From the NCBI RefSeq assembly GCF_003007735.2, contig NZ_PXNQ02000001.1, positions 124,001 through 188,000 of the forward strand: a stretch of 64,000 bases of DNA, read 5' to 3'. The DNA comes from Paracoccus methylarcula. GTDB taxonomy: Bacteria > Pseudomonadota > Alphaproteobacteria > Rhodobacterales > Rhodobacteraceae. The notes beneath the pieces were generated by a model, which ran no database searches, was not told the DNA's origin, and saw only the letters and a program-made list of their open reading frames with translations. A program made the translations under genes and the position numbers. Positions 19,201 to 27,883 of this stretch are shown in pieces (the first letter of the stretch is position 1; each line of letters starts with the position of its first letter).

Positions 19201-20572
19201 TGCGCGCCCGGCCGACCCGGATACCCTGCTCCGCCGCAGCCTCTCGCAGGAACCCGCCTATTACCTTTATACCTCCGGCACGACGGGGCGGCCGAAATGC
19301 GTGGTGCTGACCAATCGCGCCACTGCCAATACTATCGCCGCCACGCGGAAAAATTGGCAAATCGGACCCAAAGACGTGACAATTTCGGTCACCCCGCTGC
19401 ATCACGACATGTCGGTGTTCGACCTCTTCGGCACTCTCTCTGCCGGTGCGACACTGGTCATGCCCGACCGCGAGAAGGACGCAATCCACTGGTGCCGCCT
19501 GATCCGGCGGCATGGGGTGACGATCTGGTGCTCGGTTCCGGCGATTCTCGAAATGCTGCTGGCTTGCCGCCAGCCCGGGGAGCTGGACAGTCTGAGGCTG
19601 GTCGCACAGGGTGGCGACTACATCAAGCCTGCCACGATCTCGACCCTGCGCGGGCTGCTGCCGCAGACGCGGATGGTCTCGCTCGGCGGCCCGACCGAAA
19701 CCACGATCTGGAGCATCTGGCACGAGATCGGCGCGGATGACACCGGCACTATCCCCTATGGCCGCGCATTGCCGGGCAACAGCTATTTCATCTGCACCGA
19801 TACGGGGGAGCATTGCCCGGCAGGTGTTGTCGGTCGCATCCATACGGCAGGGGTGAATCTCGCGCTCGGCTATCTGTCGGGCGGGCGGATCGGGGGCGAG
19901 GATTTCGTCACCCTGAACGATGATCGGGGCCTGCCGGTCCGTGCCTTCCGCACCGGTGACCTGGGATATTACCGCGATGATGGCAGCATCGTCTTTGCCG
20001 GGCGCGTGGGCGGCTATGTCAAGATCCGGGGTGTTCGCCTGTCGCTTGCCGATGTCGAGATCGGCCTGATCGGTCATCCCTCCATCCGTCACGTCATGGC
20101 GGTGGATTGCGGCGAGGGTGCGGATGTCACGTTGGCGGCCCTCTATGTCGCGGATGCTGCGATTCCCGTCGCCGATCTGCGCATCTATGCCCGCGAGCAT
20201 TTGCCGGAATCGCATATTCCTTCGCATTTCCAACTGGTCGAGACGCTGCCCCTGTCGGCCAATGGCAAGTCCGACCGTCACCGGGCGCGGCAGATGCTGA
20301 GCGAATCCGCACCGCCCGCCACGATGGCGCTGCCCGCCCCGGCAGCGGGCAACGCGGCCCAGCAAGTTCTGGATATCTGCCTTGGCGTCATCGGCCCAGC
20401 CCAGGATGCCAATCCTGATCAGCCGCTGCTGTCACTGGGACTGCGGCCCGTGCATCTCAAACCCATCGCCGAGGGTCTCTCCATCGCATATGGCAAGCAA
20501 GTTCGGCCGACCCAGCTCAGCCGGTGCCGCACGGCGCGCGATATGTCGCGGCTATGCCTTGAGACGGCCTGA
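16280..20572 (+). CDS. Siderophore NRPS, Cy-Cy-A-(degenerate carrier), VibF-like
   Basis: A peptide synthetase of 1430 residues. Domains: cyclisation domain 1 (about 5-415; TAMQAAYW, DMITADPSC, PQVALDVQ, NWD), cyclisation domain 2 (about 418-830; TMLQQAYLMGR, canonical DALILDGQS at 548-556), adenylation domain (about 858-1335; YLYTSGTTGRPK, GGPTETT, YRDDGS), and a short carrier-like domain (about 1356-1430). Tandem Cy domains with one A domain recall VibF, where one condenses and the other forms the methyloxazoline from threonine. The A-pocket read by hand is D-M-F-C-A-G-L-I-W, which I cannot assign firmly; threonine is inferred. The carrier motif reads LGLRPVHL: Pro1390 replaces the phosphopantetheine serine. 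The ATG at 16250 overlaps the iron box, so the ATG at 16280 is preferred. Confidence 0.85.
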   Translation: MQDLTAMQAAYWVWGHSPRATEGVSAHLYAEFDTGSLDPQRLQDAIGRLFAAHPALSVAVDADGMPFHAAPPSLEVEDLRDLPLAGQERRLEMIRQRKSHQRLALDQGAGMQLSLSLLGPERARLHLDLDMITADPSCFGQIVEDLALAYEGEEPSRRATPPLRQTSPEDRDWWRDRLATLFEAPALPEGTGGQPASLRLFSLLTTAEAQALRQVARRSRVTFSALMMTLFAAHLGKAIGQERFRLNLPTFLRDGGDPAAVGDISDLLVLGIEIADLPFASLCRRQQEDLFAALSHRGYSGTSVLRDLSRLRGTIETAPVVFTAGLDLSGRVILGPVASRLFGPMVWVMSQAPQVALDVQLGMLPEGLLVNWDLRTDRVSEAWARELFDRFVASARYLAANPEAAELPLAAWQDTARRPLTMLQQAYLMGREAHLPLGGVAMQKFREYRGELRIADLRARLAELMSVNPALRTRIDPVGLTCQEVGMELPFEVTDLRHLPLAEAKAQVDGLRDEYAHALFELDGPLWHVRAFLMPDDRDPVVVFARFDALILDGQSICSLLARMFDAAPLKAQPSAARPRLDPAARRRAAAYWRDYLAGLETPPRLPWLAPLEGIDSSRYRRQSLRLPRDVLGQLRRIGAGQGLFLNSVLTAILLDVLARWTTDGQLCVAVPVTPPDATAGGAGTQNASTFIPLRFDATRGTLSERAAACQADMMAGLEQTAFSGPEIGRLLMNAGSGALPLPVVLTNGMGWERPAPGPMRLIRGLTQTPQVALDLRLALDAEGGLELNIDHAARAIDEALAQEMLAAMGRAIRAVCGRGALELAAHEVLALDHYRYNAMQDMLAEPEVDFLSAIARNLFDGDCAQTALHYGTQSVSYAQLGRMVASAIGGLRVRGLAEGDVVAICLPRGPQHLALQLACALEGLIWVPIDASAPVERRRYLLENCDPALIVASDEVDDFPSILAETLLTIPSDARPADPDTLLRRSLSQEPAYYLYTSGTTGRPKCVVLTNRATANTIAATRKNWQIGPKDVTISVTPLHHDMSVFDLFGTLSAGATLVMPDREKDAIHWCRLIRRHGVTIWCSVPAILEMLLACRQPGELDSLRLVAQGGDYIKPATISTLRGLLPQTRMVSLGGPTETTIWSIWHEIGADDTGTIPYGRALPGNSYFICTDTGEHCPAGVVGRIHTAGVNLALGYLSGGRIGGEDFVTLNDDRGLPVRAFRTGDLGYYRDDGSIVFAGRVGGYVKIRGVRLSLADVEIGLIGHPSIRHVMAVDCGEGADVTLAALYVADAAIPVADLRIYAREHLPESHIPSHFQLVETLPLSANGKSDRHRARQMLSESAPPATMALPAPAAGNAAQQVLDICLGVIGPAQDANPDQPLLSLGLRPVHLKPIAEGLSIAYGKQVRPTQLSRCRTARDMSRLCLETA

Positions 20573-20627
20573 CGGCAAAACCCACCCGCCAGCCGCGCGC
20601 CAGCATCGCAATCGCAAAGGATCCCCG

Positions 20628-21962
20628 ATGCCCGACCAGAATGACGGCTGGATGCCGCTGACCCTCGCGCAACTCGATTTCTGGGAGGAGTTCTGCTTTC
20701 ACCCCGACAAGCCGGTCTCGACCGTTGCCCATTACGTGACCATCGAAGGCCCTGCCGACCCTGCGGCTTTGGCCGAGGCCATTACCCGCACCGCAGCCGA
20801 GGCCGATGCGCTGACCTTGCGTTTCCGGGAAATGCCGGATGGCAGCATTCGCCAGAGGCACGAGCCCGCCCATGCGCCCCGCCTGCTGGAGCTGGACCTG
20901 CGCGGCGAGCCCGACCCGGAGTGTGCGGCCATGGCGCGGATGCGCGGAGACTTCGAGACGGTCCTGGACCTGCGCCGCGATCCGCTGTCGGCGCAATGGC
21001 TGATCCGCACGGGCGAAACCCGCTGGACCTGGTACAATCGCGGGCATCACTCGGTGCTGGACGGCTACAGCATGCTGCTTTTGGAACAGCGCTGCGCCCG
21101 GCTCTATCACCATCTCATCGGCAAGGGACCGGCGGGCGAGTCCTTCCTGCCCTTCGCCCGCTTCATCGAGGAAGACCGGGCCTATGCCCAAAGTCCAGGT
21201 TTCCGGACCGACCGGGATTACTGGGCCGCCTATCTCGACGGTGACCTGCCGCTGCCGGTTCTGCAAAAGGGCGGCGAGGATTACGGCACCGAGGGCCTGG
21301 CGGCGGATTGCGCCTTGCCCGGCGATTTCCCGCAGCGAATGAAGGGTTGCGCCGAGCGGCTGAAGATCGGCTGGCCCGACCTGCTGGTGCTGCTGTCTGG
21401 CGCCTATCTCGCGCGGCGGCTGCCCTTTTCCGGCGCCACCCTGCCATTATGGCTGCCTTTCATGAGCCGGATGGGCAGTGTCGCCGCCGCGATTCCGGCG
21501 CTTGCGGTGAATATCCTGCCGCTGCTGGTCGATATCCCGGATGGCGAGACGCTGGCGGATCATGTCGCGCGCCTGTCGGGCGACCTGCGCCGGATGCGGA
21601 AACATGGGCGCTACCGGGTTGAACAACTCGCCGCCGACCGCGGTGTCTGTGGGGGCAGCCGGTTCTTCTTTTCGCCATTGGTCAATGTGCTGCCCTTTGA
21701 TCCGCCGGAATTCGACGGCTGCATCTGCGAGCGTCACGTCCTGTCGAACGGCCCGGCGGACGGGTTCAACATCACCTTCCGTTCCGGCGTGGACGGCTCT
21801 GGCATGTCGCTCTATCTCGAAGCAGACCCGGCGATGACTTCCTCTGCCGAATTCGAGCGGCATTGCCGGGAGCTTCCCGCCTTCCTGCTGCATGCGCTCG
21901 ATCCGGAGAAGGCCGGCTACAGCGTCGAGGCATTGTTGGACAAGGAAACCGTGGCGGCTTGA
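20628..21962 (+). CDS. Free-standing condensation enzyme, VibH-like amide synthase
   Basis: A single condensation domain of 444 residues, close to VibH in length. The active-site motif HHSVLDG is intact, followed by later C-domain segments (SFLPFARF, VNILPLLVD, SRFFFSPLVNVLPF). VibH-type enzymes transfer a carrier-bound aryl acid to a soluble amine such as norspermidine; here spermidine is the likely acceptor if the product is parabactin-like. The open frame runs back into the NRPS gene, but the ATG at 20628 with AAAGGA in front gives the right N-terminus. It is the last gene of the siderophore locus. Confidence 0.85.
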   Translation: MPDQNDGWMPLTLAQLDFWEEFCFHPDKPVSTVAHYVTIEGPADPAALAEAITRTAAEADALTLRFREMPDGSIRQRHEPAHAPRLLELDLRGEPDPECAAMARMRGDFETVLDLRRDPLSAQWLIRTGETRWTWYNRGHHSVLDGYSMLLLEQRCARLYHHLIGKGPAGESFLPFARFIEEDRAYAQSPGFRTDRDYWAAYLDGDLPLPVLQKGGEDYGTEGLAADCALPGDFPQRMKGCAERLKIGWPDLLVLLSGAYLARRLPFSGATLPLWLPFMSRMGSVAAAIPALAVNILPLLVDIPDGETLADHVARLSGDLRRMRKHGRYRVEQLAADRGVCGGSRFFFSPLVNVLPFDPPEFDGCICERHVLSNGPADGFNITFRSGVDGSGMSLYLEADPAMTSSAEFERHCRELPAFLLHALDPEKAGYSVEALLDKETVAA

Positions 21963-22034
21963 CGCCAACCGATGCGCGATACGGCTCTTCGTTCTTTATC
22001 CAGGGGGCATACAAGCCTGGCGCATGAGCGGTCT

Positions 22035-22069
22035 CACCCTGCAGGAAGCGCGCAGTGTCCTGCAGGGTG
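22035..22069. terminator. Hairpin at the convergent end of the siderophore operon
   Basis: CACCCTGCAGGA (22035-22046) and TCCTGCAGGGTG (22058-22069) form a perfect 12-base stem with an 11-base loop, between the VibH-like gene and the convergent small membrane protein gene. There is no T-run, so termination would be factor-aided or weak. Confidence 0.5.
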
Positions 22070-22094
22070 CCGATCCCGCGTGTCGAGACGGGTT

Positions 22095-22469
22095 TCAGGC
22101 CCGGCCTTCCGGATTGCCGCGGCGCTGGCGAAAGGCGGCGAACGCGCCTCCCAAGGCGCCGATGCCCGCACCGATCAGCGCATAGGGCAGGAAAGTTCCG
22201 ATAAGGCCGCCATTGGCGGATGAGATCGCCTCTGCCGCTTCCTCGGCGCCAAGGTTATTTGCCCTGGCATCCATCATGGCCACCATTCCCGGCTGGTCGC
22301 ATTGCCCGGCAAGCGACGTGGCCGCTTCTTCGCTATCCCCGTAGATATCCGCGACAATCCCTTCGCATCGCTGCTGATCGGCAGCAGGGACCATAGAACC
22401 CGCGAAGTGCAAATAGGAGCCGGCGGCCAGTAGAATCGCAGCTATGCATAGAAATAAAATGGGTTTCAT
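22095..22469 (-). CDS. Small predicted membrane protein, unknown function
   Basis: A 124-residue protein with a hydrophobic N-terminal helix or signal sequence (PILFLCIAAILLAAGSYLH), a central acidic soluble part containing two cysteines (RCEG and GQCD), and a glycine-rich C-terminal membrane helix (LPYALIGAGIGALGGAFAAF) followed by basic residues. The ATG at 22469 directly precedes the hydrophobic stretch; the frame could extend to 22499. The first codons are more AT-rich than the neighbours. I do not recognise the family. It is convergent with the siderophore operon and not obviously part of it. Confidence 0.6.
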   Translation of the reverse strand: MKPILFLCIAAILLAAGSYLHFAGSMVPAADQQRCEGIVADIYGDSEEAATSLAGQCDQPGMVAMMDARANNLGAEEAAEAISSANGGLIGTFLPYALIGAGIGALGGAFAAFRQRRGNPEGRA

Positions 22470-22684
22470 CAATGAGCTCTCTTGGATGACTTGTTTCATC
22501 GGCTCCGGATCTGGAAACCATTTTCCGGGAACCGGATGCAGGCTTAAAGCAGCGGCAGATCATATGGTAGGGACAATGTCGGGGGGATAACGAGCCATTC
22601 GTTCCGATCGCAAGCAGGGCATTTCCATATCCTGCCCTCGGAACGTCACGATGGTGGCGCGGGCGTCACGCCGAGCCTGCCTTT

Positions 22685-22706
22685 CCCGGTCACCTGTTTG
22701 ACCGGG
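22685..22706. repeat. Inverted repeat upstream of trkA
   Basis: CCCGGTCA (22685-22692) and TGACCGGG (22699-22706) form a perfect eight-base stem around a six-base loop, about 80 bases before the trkA start. It could be an operator or a leader hairpin. Nothing else was recognised in the 22470-22786 intergenic region. Confidence 0.4.
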
Positions 22707-22786
22707 CGCTGTCTCCGGTTGCGTCCATGGCCGGAGCGGCATAGGCATGAACGGAACCGGATTGCGGCGGCTGGACGAGGGCTGGC

Positions 22787-24163
22787 ATGAAAATCATCAT
22801 ATGCGGCGCAGGTCAGGTCGGCTGGCAGATCGCCCGTCACCTGTCGGGAGAGCGCAACGACGTCACCGTCATCGACAACAAGGCAGAGCTGATCCGCCGC
22901 GCGACGGATGCGCTGGATGTCCAGGGGGTGACCGGTTTTGCAAGCCATCCCGACGTGCTGGACCGGGCGGGCGCGCGCGATGCCGACCTGATCATCGCCG
23001 CGACCTATTCCGACGAGGTGAACATGGTCACCTGCCAGGTCGCCCATTCGGTCTTCCAGGTTCCGCGCAAGATTGCCCGGCTGCGCTCCAGCGCCTATCT
23101 GGACGCGATCTATTCGGATCTCTACCGCACCGACCACCTGCCCATCGATGTGGTCATCAGCCCCGAGCGCGAGGTCGCCAAGGCCGCCCTTCAGCGCCTC
23201 GATGCTCCCTCGACCTTCGATGTCGAGACCTTCCTTGACGGGAAGATGCAACTTCTCGGTATCGTCCTGGAAGAGGATTGCCCGGCCTTGAACACGCCGC
23301 TGCGGCAGTTGAACGAGATTTTCTCCAGCCTGCGGGCCATCGTCGCCGGTGTACGCCGTGACCGGCGGCTCTTTGCGCCGGATGCGGGGGACCAGCTTTT
23401 CGCCGGTGACCAGATCTATGTCTTCTCCCATATCGACGATGTGGCCCGCACCCTGGAAATATTCGGAAAGCCTGCGCGAAAGCAGGAACGCGTGGCGATT
23501 ATCGGTGCCGGAAACGTGGGTCTTTCCGTTGCCCGCGCGCTCGAGGCGCGGCCCGACCGGATCCGCGCCAAGGTCATCGAACTTGATCGGGCACGCGCGG
23601 AATTCGCCGCCGACCGGTTGGAGCGCACCATCGTCCTGCATGGCGACGGCCTGTCGGCCGAGCTGCTCGAAGAGGCCTCGGTGCCGATCACCGACGCGGT
23701 CCTGGCGGTGACGGATGACGACAAGACCAACATCCTCGCCTCGATCCGGGCCAAGCAGGCAGGCACCAAGATGGCCATCGCGCTGATCAACGATCCCACG
23801 CTGGTGCCGCTGATGGGGGCGCTGGATATCGACGCATATATCAATCCGCGCAGCACCACCGTCTCGACGATCCTGCGTCATATCCGCCATGGCCGGGTCC
23901 GCGACATCTATTCCATCGGCGATGCCGAGGCCGAGGTGATGGAGGCGCAGGTGCTGTCGACCTCGCCCATGTCGGGCCGGGCGATCCGCGATATCGAATT
24001 CCCCGAAGGCGTCCTGATCGGCGCGGTGCAAAAGGGCGACAGGATCGTCAAGCCCTCGTCGGACACGCGGATCGAAGAGGGCGATATCGTGCTGATCTTT
24101 GCCCTGACCCATGACGTGCCCGAGGTCGAGCGCCTGTTGCAGGTCTCGATCGACTTCTTCTGA
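22787..24163 (+). CDS. trkA: Trk system potassium uptake regulatory subunit TrkA
   Basis: Peripheral membrane NAD-binding subunit that gates the TrkH potassium channel. The 458 residues form two repeats, each a Rossmann RCK domain plus an RCK-C domain: ICGAGQVGWQIARHL at residue 5 and IIGAGNVGLSVARAL near 240, each followed by an acidic residue that binds the nucleotide ribose. The full tandem length matches Escherichia coli TrkA. trkH follows ten bases after the stop, so the two subunits are co-transcribed. Confidence 0.95.
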   Translation: MKIIICGAGQVGWQIARHLSGERNDVTVIDNKAELIRRATDALDVQGVTGFASHPDVLDRAGARDADLIIAATYSDEVNMVTCQVAHSVFQVPRKIARLRSSAYLDAIYSDLYRTDHLPIDVVISPEREVAKAALQRLDAPSTFDVETFLDGKMQLLGIVLEEDCPALNTPLRQLNEIFSSLRAIVAGVRRDRRLFAPDAGDQLFAGDQIYVFSHIDDVARTLEIFGKPARKQERVAIIGAGNVGLSVARALEARPDRIRAKVIELDRARAEFAADRLERTIVLHGDGLSAELLEEASVPITDAVLAVTDDDKTNILASIRAKQAGTKMAIALINDPTLVPLMGALDIDAYINPRSTTVSTILRHIRHGRVRDIYSIGDAEAEVMEAQVLSTSPMSGRAIRDIEFPEGVLIGAVQKGDRIVKPSSDTRIEEGDIVLIFALTHDVPEVERLLQVSIDFF

Positions 24164-24173
24164 GGGCGTGGCG

Positions 24174-25802
24174 GTGTCGATCCTCCTGCGCTTGCATATC
24201 CTGATCCTGCTGACCCTGATCGCGGCGCTGGCGATGCTGGTCCCGGCGGTTTACGCCTCGTCCATCGACGAAGACGCCATCGCCCGGAATTTCTTCTACG
24301 CGGCGCTTCTGTGCCTGACATTCTCCGGCATGGTGGGGCTGGCGACTGCCGCCAATCCCAAGCGACAGCAGGCACGCAACATGTTGCTGACCAGCGTTGC
24401 TGCGGTGGCGCTGCTGCCGGTGATCCTTGCCTTTCCCTTTGCCGAAAGCCTGCCCGATACGGGGCTTTTCAATGCCTGGTGGGAGATGGTGTCATCGCTG
24501 ACAACCACCGGTGCGTCGCTTTACTCCGCCGATCTGCTGCCGGCGCCGCTGCATCTGTGGCGGGCCCTGGTCGGCTGGATGGGAGGGTTGTTCATGCTGG
24601 TCGCGGCGATTGCCATCCTTGCGCCGCTGCGGGTCGGCGGGTTCGAGATCATGTCTTCGCCCTATGGCCGCAGCGAACAATTCGAACGCCTGCCCGAAAG
24701 CGCCAATCCGCGTCAGCCGGTATCGCATCTGTCCTCGCCGGCCTTCCAGACCGAGCTGACCGATCCCGCCTATCGCCTGATCCGGGCGGGGCGTGACGTG
24801 TTCCCGGTCTATGCCGGGCTGACCCTGGTGTTGTGGCTGGTGCTTTTGCTGCTGGGGGACGATTCGCTGGTGGCGCTGTGCCGGGCCCTGGGAACCCTGT
24901 CGACCAGCGGCATCACCCCGACGCTCGGTCCGGCCGGGGAAAGTTCCGGCGTGCCTGGCGAGATGGCGGTGTTCCTGTTCCTGATCCCGGCGCTGTCCCG
25001 CAGGTTCTGGCCCGGGGGCGGCGAATTGCGGGCGACCGAGCGCATGATCCGCGACCCCGAGCTGAGGCTTGCCGCAGGGGTCGTGATCCTGGTCGCCCTG
25101 GTCCTGTTCGCCAGGCATTTCTTTGCGGCCATCGAAATCGGTGCGGAGGATCCGGACACCCCGCTCTTGCTGGCCGATATCCAGATGGGATTGTCGGCCT
25201 TGTGGGGCGGCCTGTTCAGCGCGCTGAGCTATCTGACGACCACTGGGTGGGGTTCGACCGACTGGCAGGGCGCGCGGGCCTGGTCGGGATTGTCGAGCCC
25301 GGGCCTCATCCTTGCCGGGCTTGCGATCATGGGCGGAGGGGTCGCAACCACCGCCGGGGGCGTCAAGCTGTTGCGCATCTATGCGCTGGCGCGTCACGGC
25401 GAACGCGAGATGGAACGGATCATCCATCCCAGCTCCGTTGCCGGAGGGGGGCGGATGGCACGGCGGCTGCGCCGCGAGGGGGCGTATCTGGCCTTCATCT
25501 TCTTCATGCTGTTCGCGGCCTCGATCGCGGTGACAGTGATTCTGGTGTCGATCCAGCAGATCGAGTTCGAGACCGCGACGATCCTGTCGATCGCGGCCCT
25601 GACCAATACCGGGCCGCTGGCATCGGCGATTCCGCTGACGCCCGTTTTCGAGGGAACCGCGGGCGTCGCATCGGCCCCGTGGGAGGGCTGGTCGGGGCTT
25701 TCCGTCATGACGAAAACGGTTCTGGCCGGTGCGATGGTTGTCGGACGGCTGGAAACCCTGGCGATTCTGGCGCTGTTCACGCCGGATTTCTGGCGGCGTT
25801 GA
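24174..25802 (+). CDS. trkH: Potassium uptake transporter, TrkH family
   Basis: Inner-membrane ion-conducting subunit with about 542 residues. All four pore loops with their filter glycine are visible: SLTTTGASL, TLSTSGITP, YLTTTGWGS and ALTNTGPLA. The GGVATTAGGVKLLRI segment, with its basic end, matches the intramembrane gate region. The start is probably the GTG at 24174, with GAGGG upstream; no ATG fits the expected N-terminus. It works with the TrkA subunit encoded immediately upstream. Confidence 0.92.
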   Translation: MSILLRLHILILLTLIAALAMLVPAVYASSIDEDAIARNFFYAALLCLTFSGMVGLATAANPKRQQARNMLLTSVAAVALLPVILAFPFAESLPDTGLFNAWWEMVSSLTTTGASLYSADLLPAPLHLWRALVGWMGGLFMLVAAIAILAPLRVGGFEIMSSPYGRSEQFERLPESANPRQPVSHLSSPAFQTELTDPAYRLIRAGRDVFPVYAGLTLVLWLVLLLLGDDSLVALCRALGTLSTSGITPTLGPAGESSGVPGEMAVFLFLIPALSRRFWPGGGELRATERMIRDPELRLAAGVVILVALVLFARHFFAAIEIGAEDPDTPLLLADIQMGLSALWGGLFSALSYLTTTGWGSTDWQGARAWSGLSSPGLILAGLAIMGGGVATTAGGVKLLRIYALARHGEREMERIIHPSSVAGGGRMARRLRREGAYLAFIFFMLFAASIAVTVILVSIQQIEFETATILSIAALTNTGPLASAIPLTPVFEGTAGVASAPWEGWSGLSVMTKTVLAGAMVVGRLETLAILALFTPDFWRR

Positions 25803-25945
25803 TCCGTTCCTGCCGGATGTGTGCCAGCCAGAGTTGCAGTTCGGTCGCGCGGGTCCTGCCGATGACGCGCCGTGCTTGCAAGGTCGGCGGCACTCGCATA
25901 GATGTTGCTTGATGCCCGACAGCAAGAAAACGGACAAGAAAACAA

Positions 25946-26179
25946 ATGGCCAACGATAAGCAAAACCTGCAGGACGCCTTTCTCAATCACGTCCGCAAGG
26001 CCAAGGTGCCGGTGACGGTCTTCCTGATCAACGGTGTCAAGTTGCAGGGCGTGATCACCTGGTTCGACAATTTCTGCGTGCTTTTGCGCCGCGACGGGCA
26101 GTCTCAGCTTGTCTACAAGCATGCGATCAGCACGATCATGCCGGGCCAGCCGATTTCGCTCTATGAAGGCGAGGATTGA
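25946..26179 (+). CDS. hfq: RNA chaperone Hfq
   Basis: A 77-residue Sm-like protein that forms a hexameric ring and pairs small RNAs with their targets. The Sm1 part ([28 protein letters not shown]) and the Sm2 signature YKHAIST are intact. There is only a short acidic tail (YEGED), usual in alphaproteobacteria. It is followed without a gap by hflX, the classic hfq-hflX arrangement. Confidence 0.97.
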   Translation: MANDKQNLQDAFLNHVRKAKVPVTVFLINGVKLQGVITWFDNFCVLLRRDGQSQLVYKHAISTIMPGQPISLYEGED

Positions 26180-27520
26180 TTGGCCGAACCGACCTCGACC
26201 GAGGCCAGCCCGACCCGCGCCTATGTGATCCATCCCGATCTGGGCCATGCCCGCACGCAGCGGCGTGAGCCCGAGCATGCGCTGGCCGAAGCCGTGGCGC
26301 TGGCACATGCCCTGCCGGGGATCGAGATCATCGGCGAAGAGGTCGCCCGGCTGCGTGAACCCAATCCCGGCACCCTGTTCGGCAAGGGCAAGCTGGCGGA
26401 AATCGGAGAGCGCCTTGAAGCCGCCGAAGCGGATCTGGTGCTGGTCGATGGTCCGGTCAGTCCCGTGCAGCAACGTAACCTGGAGCAGGCCTGGGACGTC
26501 AAGCTGCTGGACCGGACCGGGCTGATCCTGGAAATCTTCGCCGACCGGGCGCGGACGCGCGAGGGTGTGCTGCAGGTGGAACTTGCCGCGTTGTCCTATC
26601 AGCGGACACGGCTGGTGCGCGCCTGGACCCACCTGGAACGACAGCGCGGTGGGCTTGGATTCGTCGGTGGCCCCGGTGAGACGCAGATCGAGGCCGACCG
26701 CCGCGCCATCGACGAGCAAATGACCCGGCTCCGGCGACAGCTTGAACGTGTCGTCAAGACCCGGACGCTCCACCGTGCGGCGCGGGCCAAGGTGCCTTAC
26801 CCGATCGTGGCCCTGGTCGGCTATACCAATGCGGGGAAATCGACGCTGTTCAACCGGATGACCGGGGCCGAGGTGATGGCAAAGGACATGCTTTTCGCCA
26901 CGCTGGACCCGACCATGCGGGCGATACGGTTGCCGGATGCGGGCGGCGGCAGCTCCGGGCGCAAGATCATCCTGTCGGACACGGTGGGGTTCATCTCGGA
27001 TTTGCCGACCGAACTGGTCGCGGCGTTCCGCGCCACGCTGGAAGAGGTGCTCGAGGCCGATCTGATCCTCCATGTCCGCGACATCAGCCACCCGGAAACC
27101 GAAGAGCAGGCGGCGGATGTGGCCGAGATCCTCGGTAGCCTCGGCGTGGACGAGGATGTCGAACTGATCGAGGTCTGGAACAAGATCGATGCCTTGTCGG
27201 AGGATACCCGCTCGGCCTTGCGGCGCACCGATGCCCGGACCGAAGGGGTTCAGGCGGTCAGCGCGCTGAGCGGCGAGGGGCTGGACGATCTGGTTATCGC
27301 CATAGATGCGCATCTGACACGGGCGTTGGACGAGGCCCGCGGCACCGATATCGTCACCCTGCCTTTCAGTGATGGCCGCCGCCGCGCATGGTTGCACGAG
27401 GCGGGCGTGGTCGAGCGAGAAGAGGCGACCGAGACCGGCCTGCGGCTGCATCTCAGCTGGACCGCGCGTCAAAAGGCGGGGTTTGCGGCGCTGGATGGCT
27501 CTTCGGACGGCGGCAAGTGA
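26180..27520 (+). CDS. hflX: GTPase HflX
   Basis: Ribosome-associated GTPase (446 residues) that splits or rescues stalled ribosomes under stress. It has the N-terminal HflX domain with the glycine-rich GTLFGKGK and LFDRTG-like (LLDRTGLIL) segments, a coiled coil with GGPGETQIEADRR, then the G domain: GYTNAGKST near residue 213, DTVGFI and NKID. The start is a TTG directly after the hfq stop (base 26180), so translation is probably coupled to hfq. Confidence 0.95.
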   Translation: MAEPTSTEASPTRAYVIHPDLGHARTQRREPEHALAEAVALAHALPGIEIIGEEVARLREPNPGTLFGKGKLAEIGERLEAAEADLVLVDGPVSPVQQRNLEQAWDVKLLDRTGLILEIFADRARTREGVLQVELAALSYQRTRLVRAWTHLERQRGGLGFVGGPGETQIEADRRAIDEQMTRLRRQLERVVKTRTLHRAARAKVPYPIVALVGYTNAGKSTLFNRMTGAEVMAKDMLFATLDPTMRAIRLPDAGGGSSGRKIILSDTVGFISDLPTELVAAFRATLEEVLEADLILHVRDISHPETEEQAADVAEILGSLGVDEDVELIEVWNKIDALSEDTRSALRRTDARTEGVQAVSALSGEGLDDLVIAIDAHLTRALDEARGTDIVTLPFSDGRRRAWLHEAGVVEREEATETGLRLHLSWTARQKAGFAALDGSSDGGK

Positions 27521-27841
27521 CCGACAGGTCAGGTCGCGCGACCGGCAATTCCGGCCATGCCGATTGATCCCCCTCCCTCCCTTCATGCGATAGGCCACAA
27601 GCATCGGCAGTCCCGCCGCGAGCCGTGGGACTGGCGGACCGCCTTGGTCACCGGGCGTAATTAAGGCCTGATTTTCACTATCTTGCATAAGATCCGGTCC
27701 TGCTCTGCCCATCTGGTGGGCAAGGGCCGTCTTCTCATGCCGTATTCACTACCATGTCCGCTGGTCATCGCGTCCGAGACGGCGCCGCCGAATTTTCTTG
27801 TTGACCGAATCGACCGTCTGGCACATGAAGTTGCATGAATC
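27521..27841. other. Intergenic region between hflX and the iclR gene
   Basis: No gene was recognised. An inverted pair CAGTCCC/GGGACTG (about 27609-27634, 12-base loop) may terminate hflX. A TTGACC at 27801-27806 could be a -35 element for the iclR operon, but no good -10 was found. Confidence 0.35.
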
Positions 27842-27867
27842 GGAACATTGGTTCCATTTTATGGAAC
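27842..27867. promoter_or_regulatory. Overlapping palindromes, probable IclR operator
   Basis: GTTCCATTTTATGGAAC (27851-27867) is a perfect 17-base palindrome. It shares its left half with GGAACATTGGTTCC (27842-27855), giving three GGAAC-type half-sites in 26 bases. TTCCAT/ATGGAA dyads of this kind are common for IclR proteins, and the site ends 16 bases before the iclR start, implying autoregulation. Confidence 0.6.
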
Positions 27868-27883
27868 ATCGTGCGGGGAGGCC

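Noticed and set aside
25394..27712. Long minus-strand frame opposite trkH, hfq and hflX
   Set aside because: It spans three well-recognised genes on the other strand and has no recognisable domain or ribosome site.
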